Shown in pieces: positions 1 through 6,064 of a DNA stretch of 6,088 bases. How positions within the stretch are numbered: position 1 is the first letter of the stretch; the number at the start of each line of letters is the position of its first letter. This stretch comes from Eubacteriales bacterium (lineage in GTDB: Bacteria > Bacillota_A > Clostridia > Lachnospirales > Lachnospiraceae): assembly GCA_030527765.1 (NCBI GenBank), contig JAUNAE010000075.1, positions 6,093 to 12,180 on the forward strand. Direction: 5' to 3'. The position numbers were made by a program, and so were the translations under genes. The notes under the pieces are model-generated. The model did not search any database. It was given only the letters and a program-made list of their open reading frames with translations, and was not told the DNA's origin.

Positions 1-81
1 GGGATTGTATCTCCGGAGCAGCTGATTTTTGGAGAGTTCGGGGACTTCGTGAAGGAACTGCAGAAACAAGAGGGTAGATAA
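1..81 (+). CDS. C-terminal fragment of an upstream Tad-locus protein, possibly TadZ/CpaE-like (partial)
   Basis: An open frame enters from the left edge and ends at a TAA at 79-81. It gives 26 residues, starting GIVSPEQLIFGEFGDFVKEL and ending in a polar, charged tail. This is too short to identify from sequence. In clostridial Tad loci the gene directly before cpaF is usually a ParA/MinD-like ATPase (TadZ/CpaE), so that identity is an inference from position only. The frame is in the same direction as the rest of the cluster and 77 bases before cpaF, which fits a shared transcript. It could also be any other upstream gene, or a chance open frame at the edge. Confidence 0.45.
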   Translation, partial: GIVSPEQLIFGEFGDFVKELQKQEGR

Positions 82-146
82 AGAAGAGGATTGGGAATGT
101 CTGCTTTTCTTCTGCATAAAGTTTCGCAGAATTCGTTTGAAATAGC

Positions 147-152
147 AGGTGG
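147..152 (+). promoter_or_regulatory. Ribosome binding site of cpaF
   Basis: AGGTGG lies 6 bases before the ATG at 159. It is a near-consensus Shine-Dalgarno sequence and supports that start for the CpaF protein. Confidence 0.6.
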
Positions 153-158
153 TTTAGG

Positions 159-1346
159 ATGAATGAGCAGCAGTTGAAAATCCTGAGGGAAGAACTGATG
201 GAATGCCTGGACACGGAGGAGGAACTGTCAGATCAGGAAGTTCAGAAAGAAATTGACGAGCTTTTGATGAAGCGAAAAGGAACCTGGTACCTTTCGATGA
301 AGGATTGCGTGGCACTTCGACGGGAATTGTTTGATTCTGTCCGCAGACTGGATGTGCTGCAGGAGTTGCTGGAGGATGAGACGGTTACAGAAATTATGGT
401 AAATGGGCCGAATTCAATCTTTGTGGAACGGGAAGGAAAAATCAGAAATTATGAAAGAACCTTCAGTTCCGGAGAGAAGCTGATGGATGTGATTCAGCAG
501 ATTGCAGGAAGATGTAACCGAATCATCAATGAATCGTCTCCTGTTGTGGATGCAAGGCTTCCGGATGGAGCACGTGTCAATGCGGTGGTATCCCCGGTGG
601 CACTGGATGGACCGGTTCTGACGATCCGAAGATTTCCGAAGGATCCGATTACCATGGATCGATTGATTGGTATGGGAAGCATCACGGAAGAGTGCGTGGA
701 GTTTCTACGTAAGCTTGTCACAGCAAGGTATTCGATTCTGATCGGAGGAGGAACCGGAAGCGGAAAAACGACGTTTCTCGGTGCCCTTGCCCAGTATATT
801 CCGAAGGATGAACGGATCATCACCATTGAGGACAATGCGGAACTGAAGATTCGGGGGATTGACAATCTGGTGAGGCTTGAGGCAAAACAGGCGAATCTGG
901 AAGGGGGAAGAGAGGTTTCTATTCGGGATCTGATTCGGACTTCCCTGCGCATGCGACCGGATCGAATCATTGTAGGAGAGGTGCGAGGCGCGGAGGCTGT
1001 GGATATGTTGCAGGCTTTGAACACCGGACATGAGGGAAGTCTTGGTACCGCTCATGCGAACAGTTCCCTGGATATGCTTTCCAGATTGGAGATGATGGTG
1101 CTTATGGGAATGTCTCTGCCTCTTCCGGCCATTCGAAGCCAGATTGCGTCTGGGATTGATATTCTGGTGCATCTTGGACGTATGCCGGACGGAACGAGAA
1201 AAGTGATGGAGATTTCGGAGGTTCTGGGATACAGAGAGGGAGAAATCAGACTGGGAATTTTGTATGAGAGGCGGGAAGGGATATTAAGAAAAAAAGAAGA
1301 ACTGTATCATCAGGAAAAACTCCAAAGGATCGGAATCCGACTGTAA
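159..1346 (+). CDS. cpaF: CpaF/TadA-family pilus secretion ATPase
   Basis: Cytoplasmic hexameric ATPase that powers assembly of the Flp/type IVb pilus, of the type II/IV secretion ATPase (VirB11/GspE) superfamily. The 395-residue protein has all expected motifs. The N-terminal domain spans about residues 1-155, with the family-typical stretch around ETVTEIMVNGPNSIFVE near residue 74 and DARLPDGARVNAV near residue 131. The Walker A motif GGTGSGKT is at 197-204 (K203, T204). The acidic box TIEDNAEL is at about 222-229, Walker B ending in GEVRG at 273-277 (E274), and the His box runs from H291 to H299 (HEGSLGTAHAN). Length is close to the family norm apart from a short charged N-terminal extension, and no catalytic residue is missing. 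The ATG has a good ribosome site and the tadB-like gene follows after 8 bases. Enzyme class is secure; substrate specificity is inferred from the neighbouring pilin and TadB/TadC-like genes. Confidence 0.96.
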   Translation: MNEQQLKILREELMECLDTEEELSDQEVQKEIDELLMKRKGTWYLSMKDCVALRRELFDSVRRLDVLQELLEDETVTEIMVNGPNSIFVEREGKIRNYERTFSSGEKLMDVIQQIAGRCNRIINESSPVVDARLPDGARVNAVVSPVALDGPVLTIRRFPKDPITMDRLIGMGSITEECVEFLRKLVTARYSILIGGGTGSGKTTFLGALAQYIPKDERIITIEDNAELKIRGIDNLVRLEAKQANLEGGREVSIRDLIRTSLRMRPDRIIVGEVRGAEAVDMLQALNTGHEGSLGTAHANSSLDMLSRLEMMVLMGMSLPLPAIRSQIASGIDILVHLGRMPDGTRKVMEISEVLGYREGEIRLGILYERREGILRKKEELYHQEKLQRIGIRL

Positions 1347-1350
1347 AGGA
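1345..1350 (+). promoter_or_regulatory. Ribosome binding site deciding a TTG start for the tadB-like gene
   Basis: AAAGGA overlaps the cpaF stop codon and sits 4 bases before the TTG at 1355. The ATG at 1365 is out of frame, and the next in-frame ATG would remove the first 36 residues, including the first predicted membrane segment. TTG is therefore the best start. Confidence 0.5.
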
Positions 1351-1354
1351 ACAC

Positions 1355-2095
1355 TTGACGGAGTATGACAAAATCCAGTTGTCGAAAGTGGAGATTCTGA
1401 AAAATATTCTATTGGGATTTGGGATCTGTACCATCGTGGATTATCTGTTTTATGAGTCGGTATGGATGATGATTTTGTGGATTCCATTGCAGTTTTTGTT
1501 CTTGTATGTGGATAAAAAGCAAAAAATCAAAAAGAGAAAAGAACGTCTGTGGGGACAGTTTCTCATGGCACTGAAGTCTATGGGAACCTCCCTGTATGCC
1601 GGATATTCTATGGAAAATGCGGTTCGTGCTTGTCGAAAGGAACTGGAACTGCTGTACGGAAAGCAAAGCGAACTTGTGCGGGAATTCCGGTATATGGAGA
1701 GCCAGATGGAAGTCAGTGTACCTTTGGAAAAACTGTTTCTGGATCTTGGAGAGAGAAGCAGAATTTCGGATATTGAAAATTTTGCTGCGGTGTATCAGAT
1801 TGCCAGAAAGACCGGTGGAAATCTCGGTGAAATTATGAAAAAAACAAGCCGGATGCTGGAGGAAAAGAAAGATACGGAGCAAGAGATTATGGCGGCTGTT
1901 GCCGGACGAAAGGCTGAGCAGCAGATTATGAGTCTGATGCCTGCGGGAATTATTTTTTATCTGAAAATGACTTCTCCCGGATTTCTGGATGTCATGTATG
2001 GAAATTTTTTTGGAATTTTGTGCATGACGATCTTTCTTGGAATCTACATTGGAGCCTGGATCCTTGGAATAAAAATCGTGGAGATTCGAGTATGA
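1355..2095 (+). CDS. tadB: TadB-like inner-membrane platform protein (T2SSF domain)
   Basis: Probable inner-membrane platform subunit of the pilus machine, coupling the CpaF ATPase to pilin extrusion. The 246-residue protein has two hydrophobic segments near the N-terminus (about 17-32 and 36-52), then a basic stretch (KKQKIKKRKER) and a T2SSF-type cytoplasmic region at about 64-195. That region holds the family pattern GQFLMALKSMGTSLYAGYS and later YQIARKTGGNLGEIM. Two hydrophobic segments close the protein, at about 192-207 and 216-240. It is shorter than classical TadB proteins (about 300 residues). The start is a TTG with its ribosome site in the cpaF stop region, so translation is probably coupled to cpaF. 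TadB rather than TadC is called from gene order and from topology, with membrane pairs on both sides of the T2SSF domain. Domain assignment is strong; the exact B/C label is less so. Confidence 0.88.
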   Translation: MTEYDKIQLSKVEILKNILLGFGICTIVDYLFYESVWMMILWIPLQFLFLYVDKKQKIKKRKERLWGQFLMALKSMGTSLYAGYSMENAVRACRKELELLYGKQSELVREFRYMESQMEVSVPLEKLFLDLGERSRISDIENFAAVYQIARKTGGNLGEIMKKTSRMLEEKKDTEQEIMAAVAGRKAEQQIMSLMPAGIIFYLKMTSPGFLDVMYGNFFGILCMTIFLGIYIGAWILGIKIVEIRV

Positions 2096-2124
2096 TGCAG
2101 ATGGAGACGTGGTGGCGTGTATGA
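2092..2124 (+). other. Ten-codon reading frame bridging tadB stop and tadC start
   Basis: ATG at 2092 overlaps the tadB TGA as ATGA and opens a frame encoding MMQMETWWRV. Its TGA at 2122-2124 overlaps the ATG at 2121 of the tadC-like gene, again as ATGA. A GGAG at 2080-2083 lies 8 bases before its start. It may serve as a translational relay that hands ribosomes from tadB to tadC. The peptide itself is unlikely to have a function. Chance occurrence is possible, since such short frames are common. Confidence 0.25.
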
Positions 2125-3137
2125 TACAAATTCATGTAATCGTTTTTATTGGATTGTTTCTCTTGTGGCTTGCGGGAAAAACAGGACTATGGATGCCTCG
2201 GCTTTTACAGAATCTGAAGGGACGGAGACTGTTCTATCTGGTTGCCCTCATTGGAAATCTTACAGGTCTGATCCTTAGTATTCAGAGTATACAGGAACGT
2301 TTTTATCCGGAAGAGGTACGTTTCGAAAAGGGAGAAAGCCTGAGCGTGGAGCACAGACTTTATACAAACAGTCTGGAGGAGTCGGTTGAAGTTCGGGTTC
2401 TTGTACCGCCAAAGGAGACCGAGGATGAGAATGTTCCTGTGGAAGAAACTTCGAATCTTGGAAAAGAGTTAGAGGAAGAGATCCGGCGACTGAACCAGGA
2501 GAAAGAGGATTCAGAGTATTACTATCTTCCTGTTTCCTATAATGGAAAACGTTTACTTTGGGAAAAACCGGCAGATCATTCGGGAAATCTTCTAGGATGT
2601 ATGAGTCTCCTGATAGGAATCAGCCTCCTGTTTCTGCAGGAGAGGGAAAAGGCTTCTCAGGCGAAAAAAAGAGAGGAAACTTTATTGTGGGAATATCCGG
2701 AGTTTATTATGAAATTCACGTTGCTTATGGAAGCGGGAATGACAACAAGAAGTGCGTTTGCCAGAATTGGTCAGGATTCTGAGAAGAGTCAAAGTGAGAA
2801 GAAATGGATTGTAGGAGGGGAAGTTCGGGCAGCCTGTCACGAGATGGAAAGTGGTGTTACGGAAAAGGAAGCTTATCGCCATTTTGCATCCAGATGTGGA
2901 CAGTCAAAATACAGAACTTTTGTCTCGCTTTTGAATCAGAATTTGCAGAAGGGAAATGCAAGACTTCTGGAACTTTTGGAAAAGGAGTCTTATGAGGCAT
3001 GGAGCGAGCGCAGACGCCGTGCGAAAGTGGAAGGAGAAAAGGCAGTCACGAGACTTCTGCTGCCTATGATACTCATGCTGCTTGTGGTTATGGCACTGAT
3101 TATGATTCCGGCGTTTATGACATTTTATGGGGTGTGA
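2121..3137 (+). CDS. tadC: TadC-like inner-membrane platform protein (T2SSF domain) with a large extracytoplasmic insert
   Basis: Second platform protein, expected to pair with the TadB-like protein under the CpaF ATPase. From the ATG at 2121 it has 338 residues. In-frame GTG codons at 2109 and 2112 are alternatives; the latter has a GGAG 5 bases upstream. Counting from 2121, membrane segments lie at about 3-19, 37-56, 157-172 and 312-333. Charged flanks (KGRR before the second, REREKASQAKKR after the third) place residues 57-156 outside the membrane. That insert is acidic, with a Glu-rich likely helical part near 107-132 and a short conserved-looking LPVSYNGKRLLWEKPAD stretch just before the third segment. 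The T2SSF domain follows at about 190-310, with PEFIMKFTLLMEAGMTTRSA and a TadC-like end, GEKAVTRLLLPMILML. Family assignment is good; the role of the insert is unknown. Confidence 0.85.
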   Translation: MIQIHVIVFIGLFLLWLAGKTGLWMPRLLQNLKGRRLFYLVALIGNLTGLILSIQSIQERFYPEEVRFEKGESLSVEHRLYTNSLEESVEVRVLVPPKETEDENVPVEETSNLGKELEEEIRRLNQEKEDSEYYYLPVSYNGKRLLWEKPADHSGNLLGCMSLLIGISLLFLQEREKASQAKKREETLLWEYPEFIMKFTLLMEAGMTTRSAFARIGQDSEKSQSEKKWIVGGEVRAACHEMESGVTEKEAYRHFASRCGQSKYRTFVSLLNQNLQKGNARLLELLEKESYEAWSERRRRAKVEGEKAVTRLLLPMILMLLVVMALIMIPAFMTFYGV

Positions 3138-3207
3138 GCATGAAGCGTTTGACATAGCTGCGATCCGACTGAGGTGAAAGAAAGGTACATGGATTTGAAC
3201 AGATGTT

Positions 3208-3213
3208 AGGAGG
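3208..3213 (+). promoter_or_regulatory. Strong ribosome binding site of the prepilin gene
   Basis: A perfect AGGAGG stands 6 bases before the ATG at 3220. It is the best Shine-Dalgarno match in the window, fitting a protein made in larger amounts than the assembly machinery, and it fixes the start of the very short pilin gene. Confidence 0.8.
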
Positions 3214-3219
3214 AAGTAC

Positions 3220-3393
3220 ATGAAATTTGGCGAGTGGAAAAGATTTCTGGAAGAAGAGGATGGCGTTGGTGTTGTGGAAATCATCCTGATTCTTGTGGTG
3301 TTAATCGGGTTGGTGATTATTTTTAAAGATCAGCTGACTGGACTTGTACAGACCTTGCTTTCCAAGGTTCTTAGTCAGAGCAATTCCATATGA
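3220..3393 (+). CDS. flp: Flp-like type IVb prepilin (major pilin candidate)
   Basis: Likely structural subunit of the pilus. The product has 57 residues: a 15-residue charged leader beginning MKFGEWKRFLEEEDG, then a hydrophobic helix (VVEIILILVVLIGLVIIF) and a short polar tail. The prepilin peptidase site fits G15 at -1, V16 at +1 and E20 at +5, giving a mature subunit of 42 residues. Glu at +5 is followed by Ile instead of the Tyr common in proteobacterial Flp pilins, and there is no cysteine. The upstream AGGAGG is ideal. The stop overlaps the ATG of the DUF5702 gene (ATGA, 3390-3393). Position after tadB and tadC and before the pseudopilin and peptidase genes supports the call. It could instead be a minor pilin if a further flp gene lies outside the window. 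Confidence 0.9.
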   Translation: MKFGEWKRFLEEEDGVGVVEIILILVVLIGLVIIFKDQLTGLVQTLLSKVLSQSNSI

Positions 3394-4652
3394 GAAGAAA
3401 TTGGAAGATCCGAAAAGGGAGCATCACCGTTTTTCTGGCTTTATTTCTTACCGTATTTGTTGGGCTTTTGTATGTGGGACTTCGCTCGGCCAAAATGGCA
3501 GCGGCAAGAACACAGGCTCTGTGCAGTGGAGATATTGGATTGTTTTCTCTGTTCGGACAGTATGACAGAGAAGCTTTCAGGGAATGTGGATTGTTTCTGC
3601 TTCGGGGAATGCAGGATGGGGAAGGCGTGGATCTTGCTTCTCTGTATTATCAATATCGTACCTATGCAGAACCTGTGCTTCGGGAAAATCATCAGAATAT
3701 GGAACTTCTTCAAGGAGGATTTTCCGGGTACCGTCTCGTTACAGATGAAGGAGGAGCGCCTTTTTATGAGCAGGCTGTGAAAGTAGAGAAACTGCAGCCG
3801 GATGGGGAAAAGGAGCCGGATCTTCCCCTGTCCTTTGCGGAAATGGAATCTCTGAAATCCCGGGGAAAGGATTTCGAGGAAGAGATGTGGAGCTGTCTGG
3901 AGCGTTCGGACGGGGAAGTGTTTCTGAGTGACGGTCAGAGTGAGGGAGAGGAGCCGGAAGAAATGTCTCCGGAAATGCAGATGCAGGAGCAAAAAAAAGA
4001 GGAACTGCTTGCTCTCTTACGGCAGTCTTTGTTTATCAGACTTCAGATTTCAGAGGATTCTTTTGCATTGTTGGATGCGGGAAGTCTTCTTTCCAAAAGA
4101 AATCGGGAAACGGGAATCCAACTTCTGGATAATTATGTGCCAGATCTGTCGCCGGGGAATATGCCTTATATGAGAGGATTTCTGGTGAGAAATCTCGGAC
4201 ATTACGGGAAAGATGGCAAAGAAAAGCTCTGTGGGGCGTTGGAGTATGTGATCATTGGAGAAAACGAGGATCGTAAGAATATAGAACCGCTGGCAGAGCA
4301 GCTTTTGTGGATCATGGAAGGGATTGAGTGTGAGAATCTTGAAACGGAGGAACGAAACATTGTCTGGTATCACAGAGTGTATGAACAGAGCATACGGGAT
4401 GTGAGAGAGATTTTTGCGGGAGGCCGACAACAGAATCTTTCCTATGAAGATTATCTGAGAATTCAGCTTATGGGATGTACGAGAGACCAGCTGATCTGGA
4501 GAGGAATGGATATGGTGGAACAGAAGCTGCGAGGAGGGAATAATCCTCATTTCTGTATGGATCATTGTCTGGTGGCGGCGGAAATGAATATGTTTGTGAA
4601 GGTGAATGGGCAAAGTACTTTTCAGGTGACGAAGCAGTATGGATATGAATAA
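3390..4652 (+). CDS. DUF5702 domain protein, Tad-locus accessory
   Basis: Membrane-anchored accessory protein of clostridial Tad loci; its biochemical role is not established. The 420-residue protein starts with a basic segment and one membrane helix (about 11-32, KGSITVFLALFLTVFVGLL), followed by LRSAKMAAARTQAL and the family-typical LFSLFGQYDREAFRECGLFL near 51-70. The middle (about 135-205) is very acidic and low in complexity, rich in Glu and Met, and probably disordered. The C-terminal half has the recognisable DUF5702 features EYVIIGENEDRKNIEPLAEQ at about 285-304, YEDYLRIQLMGCTRDQL near 352-368, and a closing MDHCLVAAEMN block. The start overlaps the pilin stop by 4 bases and has no clear ribosome site of its own, so translation probably depends on the pilin gene. 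Most of the chain should lie outside the membrane. It may act as a minor or tip component, but that is inference. Confidence 0.85.
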   Translation: MRRNWKIRKGSITVFLALFLTVFVGLLYVGLRSAKMAAARTQALCSGDIGLFSLFGQYDREAFRECGLFLLRGMQDGEGVDLASLYYQYRTYAEPVLRENHQNMELLQGGFSGYRLVTDEGGAPFYEQAVKVEKLQPDGEKEPDLPLSFAEMESLKSRGKDFEEEMWSCLERSDGEVFLSDGQSEGEEPEEMSPEMQMQEQKKEELLALLRQSLFIRLQISEDSFALLDAGSLLSKRNRETGIQLLDNYVPDLSPGNMPYMRGFLVRNLGHYGKDGKEKLCGALEYVIIGENEDRKNIEPLAEQLLWIMEGIECENLETEERNIVWYHRVYEQSIRDVREIFAGGRQQNLSYEDYLRIQLMGCTRDQLIWRGMDMVEQKLRGGNNPHFCMDHCLVAAEMNMFVKVNGQSTFQVTKQYGYE

Positions 4653-4826
4653 TGCGGGTATAAAGATGCTTTTTCGAGATTGGCTGCTTCTGAAACACCA
4701 TAAATATAGCTGCGAAAAGTAACTGCAGAAAAATCAGAGACGAATGTCTGGTGTGTCAGAAGATGGGTGGAACCTGATTTCAGGACAAAAACTATGAACA
4801 AAAAATGAAGGAAAGGAAGCATTTCA
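4653..4826 (+). other. 174-base gap without a convincing gene
   Basis: The space between the DUF5702 and TadE-like genes holds only short frames. One of 25 codons starts inside the DUF5702 end (ATG 4645, stop 4720-4722, product MNNAGIKMLFRDWLLLKHHK plus five residues) and has no good ribosome site. Another of 17 codons runs 4744-4797. No inverted repeat followed by T residues and no clear promoter was found. It may be untranslated leader of the TadE-like gene or a remnant of a lost small gene. Confidence 0.4.
4813..4819 (+). promoter_or_regulatory. Ribosome binding site of the TadE-like gene
   Basis: AAGGAAG within a purine-rich run (4808-4819) lies 7 bases before the ATG at 4827. It favours this start over the ATG at 4805, which opens a different frame lacking the pseudopilin motif. 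Confidence 0.55.
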
Positions 4827-5549
4827 ATGAGGTACCGGAATTTTCTGAAAAGGGGTTTCTGCACAAAACGTCTGCTCGAAAAAGTATCTTTATACCCCCA
4901 TTTCAGAAACATAAACAGAGGGAGTTTTGTCGTGGAGGCGGCAGGAGTACTTCCGGTGTTTCTCCTCGGAATTCTTGCCATGGTATCTTTGATGGATGTG
5001 TGGGCAATGAACACCAGGCATCTGATGAGCGCCTGCGAAAGTGCGAAGGAGCAGGGGATTGCTGCCTGGAGTTCAGAAGGAGCTTCCGAAGTTACGGGGA
5101 CAGAATCCTGGGTATATCATCCCATAGGCGGGATTTTGCCGCTTCCTTCTGTAGGAATGCATACGGAGATTCGGGTGCATGCATGGAACGGTGCGGACTG
5201 GACAGGGATAGAAGAAATTGCAGGGGAACCGGAGGAAATGGTGTATGTGGCACTTCACGGAAGTGTGTATCATACAGAATCTTCCTGCAGTTATCTGAAC
5301 CCGGGGGCGTATTCGGTTTCCGGAAGTGCTGTAGATGGACTGAGAAATGATTCGGGAGGAAGATATTATCCCTGCGAAACCTGCAGCTGGCATCAGAGCC
5401 CCGGAAGTGTCGTGTATATTACAAGCAGCGGCTCCAGTTATCACAATCTTGGGAGCTGCAGCCGGATTGAGCACACCTACAGCCTTGTTCCCATATCCCA
5501 GGTTTCCGGAATGCATCTTTGCAGTCGATGTGGAAGAATGCATGGGTAA
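4827..5549 (+). CDS. TadE-like pseudopilin with two C-terminal YH-x4-C...CxxC modules
   Basis: Probable minor pilin (pseudopilin) of the Tad machine. The 240-residue protein has a basic 32-residue leader and a prepilin-type site RGSFVVEAAGVLPVF, with G32 at -1, S33 at +1 and E37 at +5. A membrane helix follows (about 38-60), then MNTRHLMSACESAKEQGIAA, resembling the post-helix region of TadE proteins. Residues 95-126 contain the stretch IGGILPLPSVG and VHAWNGAD. The C-terminal half has two similar modules. The first has VYVALHGSVYH, C154, C183 and C186, with H149; the second has VYITSSGSSYH, C211, C232 and C235, with H206. The pattern YH-x4-CS-x-(L/I)...C-x2-C resembles small metal-binding (Ada-type) zinc modules but could form disulphides outside the cell. 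TadE class is well supported by motif and context; the module's function is unknown. Confidence 0.85.
   Translation: MRYRNFLKRGFCTKRLLEKVSLYPHFRNINRGSFVVEAAGVLPVFLLGILAMVSLMDVWAMNTRHLMSACESAKEQGIAAWSSEGASEVTGTESWVYHPIGGILPLPSVGMHTEIRVHAWNGADWTGIEEIAGEPEEMVYVALHGSVYHTESSCSYLNPGAYSVSGSAVDGLRNDSGGRYYPCETCSWHQSPGSVVYITSSGSSYHNLGSCSRIEHTYSLVPISQVSGMHLCSRCGRMHG
5241..5384 (+). repeat. First YH-x4-C...CxxC module in the TadE-like protein
   Basis: Encodes residues 139-186. It begins VYVALHGSVYHTESSCSYL and ends in PCETC. H149, C154, C183 and C186 are the candidate ligands, and 28 residues separate C154 from C183. It matches the module at 5412-5531 in order and spacing of its key residues, which suggests an old internal duplication. 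DNA identity between the two copies is low. Confidence 0.6.
5412..5531 (+). repeat. Second YH-x4-C...CxxC module in the TadE-like protein
   Basis: Encodes residues 196-235. It begins VYITSSGSSYHNLGSCSRI and ends in LCSRC. H206, C211, C232 and C235 are the candidate ligands, with 20 residues between C211 and C232, so it is shorter than the first copy. The two modules are separated by 9 residues. Confidence 0.6.
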
Positions 5550-5638
5550 ACATGGAAACTCCAATGCTTAAGATTTGGAAGAGAGGTATGAAAGAAGGGG
5601 GAGGCGGTCCTGTGTGTGAACTGTGACCGAAGACGGAA

Positions 5639-6064
5639 ATGAATCTTAAAATAGACAATACGATTGTGATATTGGTTCTCGGAATAAACGGGTTTCTGGA
5701 TTGGAAAAAACGGGAAATCTCTCTGGCTCTGACCGGTTGTCTGGCAGTATATGGAATGATCCGGATTCCGGACAATCGATCAGGGAGAGGTGTTTTGCTG
5801 CGGATAGTGCTGCTTTTGGTTTTGATCGGGGCAAGTCTTGGAAGCAAGGGAAAACTGGGATTCGGAGATGCCCTTCAGATGAGTGCTCTGAGTTTTGTGT
5901 TGGCACCATGGGAACTTGCCAGAACTGTGTTTCTTGGCTTCTTTTCCTGTACTTGTGTTGGAATGGTGATCCTGTTAAGAAAAGGAAAGAAGCACATGGA
6001 ACTTCCCTTTGTTCCTTTCCTTCTGGCCGGATATTTAGGAATGGCCAGCGGGAATCCTCGGTAA
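5639..6064 (+). CDS. Prepilin peptidase, TadV/CpaA type (A24 family)
   Basis: Membrane aspartyl protease expected to cleave the leader of the Flp prepilin and probably of the TadE-like pseudopilin. The 141-residue protein is nearly all hydrophobic, with about six membrane segments (roughly 8-20, 27-41, 51-68, 78-90, 93-113 and 122-136). The two catalytic aspartates are D21 (in NGFLDWKKREIS) and D77 in the GxGD motif GFGD at 74-77. The C-terminal LPFVPFLLAGYLG matches the typical end of A24 peptidases. It lacks the N-terminal cysteine-containing methylation domain of PilD, as usual for TadV/CpaA. An in-frame TGA at 5624-5626 and the absence of other starts make ATG 5639 the most upstream choice. 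Its ribosome site is poor (GAAG about 6 bases before), so expression may be low or coupled. Family assignment is strong. Confidence 0.9.
   Translation: MNLKIDNTIVILVLGINGFLDWKKREISLALTGCLAVYGMIRIPDNRSGRGVLLRIVLLLVLIGASLGSKGKLGFGDALQMSALSFVLAPWELARTVFLGFFSCTCVGMVILLRKGKKHMELPFVPFLLAGYLGMASGNPR

Noticed and set aside
91..120. Possible promoter before cpaF (TTGGGA, 18-base spacer, CATAAA)
   Set aside because: Each box matches only four of six consensus bases, and the genes on both sides run in the same direction, so it is within chance expectation.
110..131. Inverted repeat TTCTGC / GCAGAA before cpaF
   Set aside because: Six pairs with a 10-base loop and no following T-run; weak and common by chance.
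3149..3177. TTGACA at 3149-3154 as the -35 box of a dedicated pilin promoter
   Set aside because: The -35 match is perfect, but the sequence 15-19 bases downstream (around AGGTGA) has no resemblance to TATAAT, so a sigma-A promoter is not supported. Start-site mapping would be needed to revive it.
3441..3992. Long reverse-strand frames opposite the CDSs (for example 494-1024, 3441-3992 and 4050-4613)
   Set aside because: They lie antisense to well-supported genes, and their products are the His-, Ser- and Phe-rich low-quality sequences expected from shadowing a purine-rich coding strand.
4805..5350. 181-codon frame overlapping the TadE-like gene on the same strand
   Set aside because: The product is rich in Arg, Gly and Ser with no membrane helix or recognisable motif, whereas the frame from 4827 has the prepilin-type site and TadE-like features.
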